Origin: Cordia subcordata
Lineage: Eukaryota > Streptophyta > Magnoliopsida > Boraginales > Cordiaceae
Direction of reading: 5' to 3'
Length of the DNA stretch: 64,000 nt
Assembly: GCA_028554755.1 (NCBI GenBank)
Contig: JAPTOF010000020.1
Location: 9,263,501 to 9,327,500, forward strand
Of the stretch, positions 56,148 through 64,000 are shown one piece after another (positions within the stretch are counted from its first letter, which is position 1; each line of letters starts with the position of its first letter). The notes beneath the pieces are model-generated. The model saw nothing but the letters and a program-made list of their open reading frames with translations, was not told the origin of the DNA and made no database searches. A program made the translations under genes and the position numbers.

Positions 56148-59100
56148 TCAACCATATTTTATCATTCCAGTTTCTCTCCTAATCTTGCAAAATTGATCCT
56201 CATGCAATGGTTTAGTAAAAATATCAACAACTTCATGCAAAGTATCAACAAATTCAAGTATGATATCACCTTTTTGTACATGATCTCTAATGAAATGGTG
56301 TCTAATCTCAATATGCTTAGTTCTTGAATGTTGAATTGGATTTTTTGTGAGATTAATTGCACTAGTATTATCACAATATATAAGAACATGATCATATTGC
56401 AATCCGTAATCAAGTAGATTTTGTTTCATCCATAGAATTTGAGCTCCACAATTACTAGCTGCAATATATTCTGTTTCGGTAGTAGAAATAGCAACACTAT
56501 TTTGTTTCCTACAGGACCAAGATATTAATGAATGTCCTAAGAATTGGCATGTTCCACTAGTGCTCTTACGGTCTACTTTGCAACCAGCATAGTCAGCATC
56601 AGAGAATCCATACAAGTTGAATGACGTTCCTTTTGCATTCCAAAGTCCTAGATTAATTGTTCCCTTAAGGTATCTAATGACTCTTTTTACAGCAATTAAG
56701 TGAGTTTCCTTTGGTTTAGATTAAAATCTAGCACATAAACACACTGCAAACATGATATCAAGTCTAGAGGTAGTTAAATATAATAGGCTACCGATCATAC
56801 CTCTATATTTCTTTTCATTTACAGATTTAACTTTTTCATCCTTATCCAGCTTTGTTGAGGGGCTCATGGGAGTTCCAATCTCCTTTGCATCTTCAAGTCC
56901 AAATTTTTTGATAATTTTCTTGGTGTATTTGGCTTGATTTATGAATATCCCTCCTTTGCTTGTTTGATTTGGAGTCTAAGGAAGAAAATTAACTCTCCCA
57001 TCATGCTTATCTCGAACTCCTTGTGCATACACTTGGAAAAGCTCTCACATAAAGATATATTAGTAGCATAAAAAATTATATCATCCACATAGATTTGGAC
57101 AAGTAGAATGTCATTCCTTTCTCTTTTAATAAACAAGGTTGAATAAAGTTTTCCTCTTTCAAAGTTATTTTTCACAAGAAATCCACTGAGTCTTTCATAC
57201 CAAGCTCTAAGAGCTTGTTTTAAACCATATAATGCCTTTTCTAGTTTAAAAACATGATTATGAAAACAAGAATCTTCAAAACCGAGGGGTTGTCAATATA
57301 AACTTCTTCTTCAATGAATCCATTTAAAAAATCACTTTTCATATCCATTTGATAAAGTTTGAAATCCATGTGACAAGCAAATGCAAGTAACATACGAATG
57401 GATTCAAGTCTAGCTACGGGAGCATAGGTTTCATTGTAATCAATTCCTTCTTGATTGTATCCTTGTGCTACTAGTCTAGCCTTGTTCCTAGTTACTATTT
57501 CGGGTTCATCTAGTTTGTTTCTAAATATCCATTTTGTTCCTATTACTGGTCTATCTTTAGGCCTTTCAACTAGCTTCCATACTTTATTTGTATCAAATTG
57601 ATTAAGTTTTTCTTGCATGGAAATTATCCAATTTTCATCAAGTAAAGCTTCTTTCACATTTTTGGGTTCTATATGAGAAATAAATGCATGATGCTCACAA
57701 AAAGTATTATATTACGCCTAGTTCTTACACTTCATTTGGATCACCGAGGATAAGATCTTGAGGATGATTTCTTCCGAACTTCCAACTCTTTGGTAGGTCT
57801 TCATGAGGTTCTTTTGTTTCAACATTTCCTTTGCTTGAACATTGTTCATATTCCTCATTGGCTTGAGACCTCCTTTCTTGATGTTCTTCTTCTTGCTTTT
57901 TATCTTCTTGTTTTGTTGGTTTTTTTTTGTCTTTTGGAATTGGATATTCAAGTGTTGTCTTTTCCAAAAGATAACCTACATCATCAATTTCCTTTCTCGG
58001 CTCAAATGGATTAGTCTTATCCAATGTAACATGTATTGTTTCTTCCACAACAAGAGTTCTTTTATTATATACCCTATATGCTTTGCTCTTTGTGGAATAA
58101 TCTAAAAATATTCCTTCATTTAATTTAGCATCAAATTTCCTTAAGTGGTCCTTAGAATTTAGAATAAAGCATTTACAACCAAATACTTTGAAGTATGATA
58201 TTTTAGGTGTTTTACCATGCCATGATTCGTATGGAGTTTTATTTAAGATAGGTCTAATCAATACTCTATTTTGTACATAGCATGCAGTATTTATAGCTTC
58301 ACTCCAAAAATATGTTGCAAGTTGTGTTCTTTTAGCATAGTTCTTGCCATTTCCTGTAGTGTACGATTCTTCCTCTCTACTACCCCATTTTGTTGAGGAG
58401 TACGAGGGGCTGAAAAGTTGTGTTCAATGCCATGGTCATCACAAAAGTTCATAAAAGGAGTGTTCACATATTCGGTACCAAACACTACGGATACAAGTTA
58501 TAAAATAGCCTTTCTCATTTTGCACTTTTCTACACAATCTTGCAAATTTATTGAAGCCATCATTTTTATGTGCAAGAAATATGACACATGTAAATCTAGT
58601 GTAATAATCTATTACAACAAATGTATACCTAGATCCTCCTAAGCTTACCACATCAATAAGTCCAAATAAATCCATATGTAATAGTTGCAATTCTCTATTT
58701 GTTGATACTTTATTTAGGGATTTGAAAGATGTCCTATGTTGTTTTCCTAGTTGGCAAGCATCACAAATTTTGTCTTTTTCAAGTTTTAGCTTTGGTAAGT
58801 CTCTAACTAAATCATGCTTTGACAAATCATTCAATAAGCTCATGCTAGCATGTCCTAATCTTCTGTGCCATAACGACGCATTATCGTGCACAACGGATAA
58901 GCTTTTAACATATTGACATATACGTTGATCAATTTCAACAGTGTAAACATTTTCATTTCTCTTAGCTACAAATAATATATTATCATTTCCATATTCATAG
59001 ATAATGCATCTAGAGGATTGAAAAACTAATTTATGACCTTTGTCACATAATTGACTAATGCTAAGTATATTAAATTTTAGACCTTCTACAAGTAAAACAT

Positions 59101-59257
59101 TATGTATAGCAAGAGAGTTTTCGTTATCGATGCTTCCTTTTCCAATAATTTTTCCTTTGCCATTGTCCCCAAAGGTAACGTCTCCTCCTTTTGTCCCTTT
59201 TAATTTGTAGAAGAGTGAAGAGTTTCCCGTCATGTGCTTGGAACAACCACTGTCCAA
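56148..59257 (-). pseudogene. Sirevirus pol (protease, integrase, reverse transcriptase, RNase H), broken
   Basis: Order: protease DSGC (59257-), pre-integrase zinc region (LWHRRLGHAS ... CDACQLGKQH, near 58,850-58,760), integrase core with D in HMDLFG (near 58,660) and E in PQQNGVVERKNR (58485-58291), integrase C-terminal part (58261-57725), reverse transcriptase (57657-57241, KARLVAQGYNQ), YVDD (57175-56939) and RNase H (56615-56148, DADYAGCKVDRKSTSG, ETEY). Frame changes near 58,490, 57,720, 57,290 and 56,700 break the reading. One catalytic Asp of integrase lies near the first frame change. Confidence 0.88.
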
Positions 59258-59321
59258 GATTCATTTCATTTTGCTTGATTTGTTTTCATTGCATACCGAC
59301 ACACATGAAAATTAAATGCAA

Positions 59322-61033
59322 TTATTTATTTTGGGGTCCCCAACAACTTAGGTCCTTGGCGTTAGTTTCAATTTTTGTTTTTGACCACCCATTTAGGCCT
59401 TTGCCAATGCGGAACATGTGATCCTCTATCACGAAGTTTCTTGTAGTAACAATGAGTAGATACATGTCCTTTGTTCTCACAATAGGTACACGTGATATTT
59501 GATTTTGGTGAAGAGGAGGATGTAGAGGTGGAAGCCTTGACAAAGTAGGTTTTGAAATACTTTTGATTATGCTAGGTTTGTATCCAATACCACTCTTATC
59601 AAAAGACATTTTTTGACTACCGAGTTTTTCAAAATTTTCTTTTCCATTTGTAAATTTTTTAATAATTCCATTCAAATCTATATTCTTCTTTTTCAAGTCT
59701 TTGACCTCTTTTTCAAACTTCACAAAATCTTCGGCATATGAATCATTTTCTTTTTCCAAGATTTCTATTTTTTCTAAAAGAGAGACATTCTTCTTTTTCA
59801 AAATTTCTTTTTCGTCAAGAATAAGTTTCAATCTCCTATGCATTTACTTATTTTTTGCCAAAACTAAAGATAAATCATCATGTTATTTAGCAAATGCATC
59901 TTTTAGTTCATCAAAGTTATATTCCTATTCCTCTTCTTCACTAGATGAATAATAGATAGATGGAGAAGGTGAAGATGGTATCTCATTCTCATTAGTCATG
60001 AGGCAAAAGTTGGCTACTTCATGTTGCTCTTCCTCATCTTCGTCACTTTCGGAGAAGTCCCACGTGGCTTTGAGCGCCTTTCCTTCTTTCTTCTTTGAAA
60101 GTTTTGGACAATTTGCTTTTATGTGTCCCGGCTTATTGCAATTGAAAGACTTCAATTCGTGTCCTTTTGCATCTTTTGTCCTCTTGAAATCTTTGTCTTC
60201 TTTTCCTTTTTTCTTCCAATTTGTATTGCTTGAAGATGCCCCTTTCCTCATCTTTCTAAATTTCATGAATCTTTTGAAATTTCGGGCAAGAAGTGCAATT
60301 TCCTCATCTTCTAGGTCTTCATCATCTTCTTCATTGTCACTTGATGGGTATTTTGATGCAACGAGTGCAATAGACTTCTTTGCTTTTTTCTCTTTTTCTT
60401 CGTGGTCCTTTATCTCAAGCTCATGAGTCATGAGTGATCCAATGAGCTCATTGAGCTCCAATGTATTGAAATCCTTAGCTTCCAATATGGCCGTGACTTT
60501 TGGTTGCCATGATGATGACAAGTTCCTTAGCATTTTCCTTACTTTCTCTACATAAGAATAATCCTTTCCAAGTGCTTTCAAACCGTTAGTAATTTCAACA
60601 AATCTAGAAAACATTTGCTCAACATTTTCATTTGGAAGCATCTTAAATAATTCGTATCTATGTACAAGCATAGCAATTCTAAATTCTTTCACTTGGCTAG
60701 TTCCTTTATAAGTTACTTCTAATTGGTCCAAAGTTCCTTAGCTAAAGTACACCCCATTACTCTAGCAAATTCAGTTGCATTCATAGCATTGAATAAATAA
60801 TGTAATGCCTTTTGATTTAACTCAAATAATTTAATATCTTCATCATTCCATTCATTTTCGGGTTTTGGTATTCTTCTATCACCTTCTAATTTTGTAGGTA
60901 AAGTAAGCCCATTTTCTATGATTTTCCAAGCTTTGTAATCATATGATTGAATAAATACTTTCATTCTCATATTCCAAAATGCATAATTTGTTCCATCAAA
61001 AGGGGGTACTTGTTTAATAGAAATTCCCTCCAT
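59322..61033 (-). pseudogene. Sirevirus gag, frameshifted
   Basis: 61033-60719 carries the N-terminal capsid-like part (PPFDGTNYAFWNMRM). After a frame change, 60731-59925 carries the UBN2-like region and a zinc knuckle C-x2-C-x4-H-x4-C (CNKPGHIKANC). It is followed by an acidic KATWDFSESDEDEEE segment. 59843-59322 is a lysine/glutamate coiled coil ending KNIDLNGIIKKFTNGKENF and a second, frame-broken zinc motif. A capsid-type protein for particle assembly in the cytoplasm. Not functional here. Confidence 0.85.
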
Positions 61034-61092
61034 ATTTGCTAAGATTCTACAAGGTGCTAAATTATAAGTAGAATCCTAGCTCTGATACCAAT

Positions 61093-62405
61093 TGTGGGTG
61101 CAAATATCTTAAGAGGGGGGGGGGAGAATTAAGATATAATTACCAAATTTTGTTTTTAAAAAATTTATAGAAAATCAACAATTTCTTTCAAATAATATAT
61201 CAAACACAATATAATCAATTTAAACAAGTATAATAATAAGAGTATAAGGAGATGAGAGACAAACAATTTAAGGTGGTTCGGCCAAGCCTACATCTGCCGC
61301 CCAAGGATGCTCCCCTTAGGACTTCAACAATCTTCACTATAATGCTTCTTCAAATCTTGGTGAAGCACAAACCAAGTTTTTACACCTCTTTGAAGCCCAA
61401 CTTCAAAGAATCCAAGAAAATCACTCTTTAGGATTTCCCTACACTTTTACAAGTTTTAAAGAATTTGATCTCACTAGATTTTAGCTCTCAAAGTATGTAG
61501 ATATTCAAATAATAAGAAAAGATATAATATGGAAATTTTCTTCTAAAAGAAGATATAGCAAATGAACAAGCTCTTGAAAGCTCAAATATATTACAAAAAT
61601 AGTTCAAAAGCTTGATTGAATGATAATAATAATTTTGCACACTTCAGTTGATAAATTAAATGTGTAGTGAGTGAGTATTTAAAGAGATTTTGGGGGTTAG
61701 GGATTTGGTAGGTGAAGAAATGAGGAAAAATAAGCCAGAATGGTAATAAACGGCTAGTGCATTTATTACAGCAGCCTGTTCTCGTCCGACTTGCACTTAA
61801 CCCTCTCCGACTAGGCTGGATGCCTTAGTAGGTCAACCGGCTACGGGGTTCGGCTTTTTCCTTCATTCTCTGCCTTGGCCAAGCGACCCACCCAGGTCAG
61901 CCGGTCGACAGGCTGAGGCCTCCGGCCACTCTAGAAAGTGAAGTAAAGCCAAACTTTTGCAAAAAAATATTTCAAGTGCAATTTTCACAACTCCAAATCA
62001 TTTTGAGATATTTTGTAAATACTGTTATGACTTGAAACACCCCAAAAACACATTTTTACTTTACGTGTGCATTCAAATTCATTTGTGCCTATGTGAAATC
62101 AAATGTGCAACAGCTTAAAAAATTGTTTGAACAATGAAGAAGAGAGTTTAAGCCAAACGTATACAATATTTAAGCATTTCACAAAAGAGCAAGAAAGAAA
62201 AGAACGCTCGGTACCCCTTATGACATCTCTTCCCTTCCTTATGCTTTCTCATCTTCTTGTTCTTCAAATAATGCATTTTGCACATCTTCTTCCATCTTTC
62301 AAAGCATCTACTTACATTTAAGTACTTATTTTCCCAAGATGCTTTTAGTCAAATAATGCATATAAATTTTTATCATCAAAACTAATAACAAATATTTAGC
62401 CAACA
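61093..62405 (-). repeat. 5' LTR of the Sirevirus
   Basis: 1313 bp, next to the primer binding site. Contains a run of about 10 G near 61,117 that is absent from the other copy. Confidence 0.93.
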
Positions 62406-62967
62406 GTTTGCCATCCCAATTTGTGATGCAACAAGGATTTTTCATCATAGATGAACTGCTCAAGAAAACCATTATGCATGAACTCAAAGATTAAAAGCTT
62501 TTGTTGCGCTCAAAGCAAAAACCAAGAAGCTTGACAATATTAACATGAGAAGTTCTATTAATACTTGCCACCTCATTAATAAATTCTTCTCCATTTTCTT
62601 TTTATCATTCAAGATCTTTATTGCAACAAGACGACCATCACAAAGCTTTCCTTTATATACAAAACCATACCCTCTTTGGCCTAAGCTCACCTTGAAAGAA
62701 CTTGTCATTTTCTTAACATCATGATAGAGGTACCTCTTCGGAGCAAGTGATCCATAGTTCTTTAAAAAGATCTCCACGTTTTTGTATTTGTTTTTTTTTT
62801 AAATTAAAAATGGAGTATTTCTTTCTTAAGCAAAAGACAAAAATTGTTAGCATCGCAACTCCACTAGCAAAGGCAACTGCATTTTGTGAACAAACAAGAA
62901 AAGAAAACAAAAATTCATGTACGGGAGGAATTTTGATGTGAATAAGATAACATACAATGTTAATCAA

Positions 62968-63320
62968 AGGAGGAGGTCCCTAAGCCAAGAACTAATCGCA
63001 GATGACCTCCGAGAACTTCTCGCATATGACTTCTTGCAACAAGATCTGCACCAATATCACACCAAAATCACCCAAAGAATAAGATTAAATTGCTTCAGCC
63101 CCCTATAATCTATCATAAGTGCATGTTACTCTGCCTGTAGTTCCGAAATAGGCACAAACACCTATTTTAAGGGGTATATGTGCTAAAAATTTGAGTAATA
63201 CAGAGAACCCTCATGCTTATTTTTTGGAGCATATGTGCTGCACATTTTAAAACTACAGAGAAATCACATGCCTACTTTGAAACTACACAATCATATTGGC
63301 ATAAGAATATGAAAGTGAAT
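62968..63320. other. Intron-like spacer of LRK10L copy 3
   Basis: Between kinase and ectodomain remnants. No domain. Includes a short repeated 'tatgtgct...a-cacatgcctacttt-aaactaca' pattern at about 63,225-63,290. Confidence 0.5.
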
Positions 63321-63329
63321 ACTGTTTGT

Positions 63330-63656
63330 ACCTTTGGAGCAATGAAATCGAATCTCGTTGTCCAACTGACACTGGCCACCTCTGTGGTGACAATCATAAC
63401 AATCATCACAAAGATGCCATTCCAGATTAACTTCACCGGCCACAATATCATGCATCATCAGAGGCCGCCCTTGGTAACGTAAACATCGAACAGTTTGCTG
63501 GAGAAGTCACAAGAGCACTAGCATCTCCTTTATCATCTGTATAGTTATAGTATACATTGAAGCCTTGCTCCACCCAATCTGTGAACTTTTCGTAACCAGC
63601 AAAAACACGATCTAATCCCTGGTCTATAGAATCGCATTTGAACAACGTGATGTTGG
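63330..63656 (-). pseudogene. LRK10L ectodomain exon, copy 3, truncated by a dispersed repeat
   Basis: On the minus strand, FKCDSI is preceded by PNITL codons that end at the junction near 63,656. Next comes GFNVYYNYTDDKG, then (after a frame change near 63,450) VNLEWHLCDDCYDCHHRGGQC and FHCSK. A donor 'ccaaag|gtacaa' follows at about 63,330. The first half (signal peptide and CSESFECG block) is replaced by the dispersed repeat from 63,655. It pairs with kinase copy 3 at 62967-52006. Confidence 0.78.
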
Positions 63657-64000
63657 GATTGGTGAGTTGATATACGTTTATTAAAAGTGAATTTGCTACA
63701 TTATCATCCTGCTATAAGTTTAGAATCTACAATTTATATAATGATTTATGTAAAAATAAATCTCAAGCAAGCTTGGGAATTTTCTGGATGTCACGTAAAC
63801 TAATATTATAAAAAAAATACAAATTAATACTTTCATAAATAGTGATGTGTAAAGTAAAAAAATAAATTGTTCACTTTTGAGTATAAGAAAAAAAAAATTA
63901 TAACATCGATTAAATCATAAGCTAAAGTTGACAAAATAATTTATCAATGCAGCAAAAGAAGAGAGAGGAAAAATTACAAAAAGACACTTCATCAAGAAAA
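63655..64000. repeat. Dispersed repeat, copy 2 (partner 22359-22740)
   Basis: Near-identical to 22359-22700 in the same orientation and runs off the window. Starts exactly at the break in the LRK10L ectodomain, so this is probably one terminus of a mobile element. Confidence 0.8.

Larger units (their letters stand above)
52556..62405 (-). mobile_element. Sirevirus-type Ty1/Copia retrotransposon with env-like region, 9.85 kb
   Basis: LTRs 52556-53860 (1305 bp) and 61093-62405 (1313 bp), TG...CA, flanked by a perfect 5-bp duplication GTTTG (52551-52555, 62406-62410). Coding strand minus. The primer site (complement of GCTCTGATACCA, 61079-61090) lies 2 bp inside the right LTR. Polypurine tract AAAAAAGGGGGAGAT is at 53861-53876. 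Gene order gag, protease, integrase, reverse transcriptase, RNase H, then an env-like region before the 3' LTR. Long LTRs with CpG-rich palindromes, extra purine tracts and gag with a KATWDFSES tail are hallmarks of Sireviruses. Confidence 0.93.
52006..62967 (-). pseudogene. LRK10L kinase exon, copy 3, interrupted by a Sirevirus
   Basis: The N-lobe lies at 62967-62411 (membrane span, ITKK-like shift, LGQRGYGFVYKGKL with the third glycine changed to Arg, AIK lysine). The C-lobe lies at 52550-52006 (SHKSDVYSYGVMIL to the family's C-terminal MLEGNLES). Between them the Sirevirus occupies 52556-62405, inserted at 'caatgtttg|ccatccc' in the codons for the WQTL segment. Extra frameshifts (e.g. near 52,420 and 62,600) show decay besides the insertion. 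Confidence 0.88.

Noticed and set aside
59998..60426. 142-codon serine-rich plus ORF
   Set aside because: Shadow of the acidic gag tail of the Sirevirus on the minus strand.
1..64000. CRISPR arrays, bacterial operons or phage defence systems
   Set aside because: No regularly spaced direct repeats with unique spacers. Gene structure and transposon content are those of a plant nuclear genome.

Overview
This window looks like nuclear DNA of a flowering plant, most likely a eudicot. It is AT-rich, its genes have GT/AG introns, and it is full of plant transposons: Copia elements primed by initiator tRNA-Met, a Sirevirus with an env-like region, hAT elements, Mutator-like elements, LINE scraps and a plant-mobile-domain gene. 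There is no operon, CRISPR array or rRNA gene. I cannot name the species.

Region 1 (1-19,520) carries three copies of a small secreted GDSL/SGNH-hydrolase-like gene. Copies 1 (4099-4950, minus) and 2 (16193-17023, minus) are open and intronless, but the nucleophile serine and the block III asparagine are replaced and the Asp-His end is missing. Copy 3 (17485-18428) is broken by an inversion inside the gene. About 1.8 kb of copy 1 (coding body, 3' flank and an old LINE fragment) recurs in inverted orientation at 17,727-19,520. Between the copies lie a hAT element (6376-12202) with a complete small Copia element nested in it (6944-11720), an old Sirevirus LTR piece (about 12,720-13,330) and a non-autonomous Mutator-like element with a C-rich core (13491-14402).

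Region 2 (19,520-33,900) is repeat-dominated. It holds a foldback repeat, hAT-like and Copia LTR scraps, and a decayed plant-mobile-domain (MAIN-like) gene on the plus strand facing a decayed MULE transposase on the minus strand. A 4.4-kb hAT element with a BED/hAT transposase pseudogene (25893-30296) is inserted in the first of these.

Region 3 (34,000-64,000) is a decayed tandem cluster of LRK10L-type (leaf rust 10-like) receptor kinases on the minus strand. Only one copy looks functional: exons 38575-37867, 36182-36150 and 35115-34046 are mutually in phase and give a receptor of about 603 residues with a cysteine-rich ectodomain, one membrane span and a non-RD kinase. A possible alternative last exon (36033-35872) would give a receptor without a kinase. 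The other copies are pseudogenes broken by frameshifts, a deletion of the DFG region, a hAT element (47032-48305), a 9.85-kb Sirevirus (52556-62405) inserted in the kinase exon, and a dispersed repeat from about 63,655. A 3.0-kb solo LTR (41777-44797), a Mutator-type MITE (40447-40985), a hAT MITE (39026-39887) and a long foldback element with G-box-like motifs (about 45,435-46,895) fill the spaces.

No wholly new multi-gene system is evident. The most unusual items are the open catalytically dead SGNH-like copies with the inversion break in copy 3, the possible kinase-less isoform of the surviving LRK10L gene, and several insertion events dated relative to each other by exact target-site duplications.
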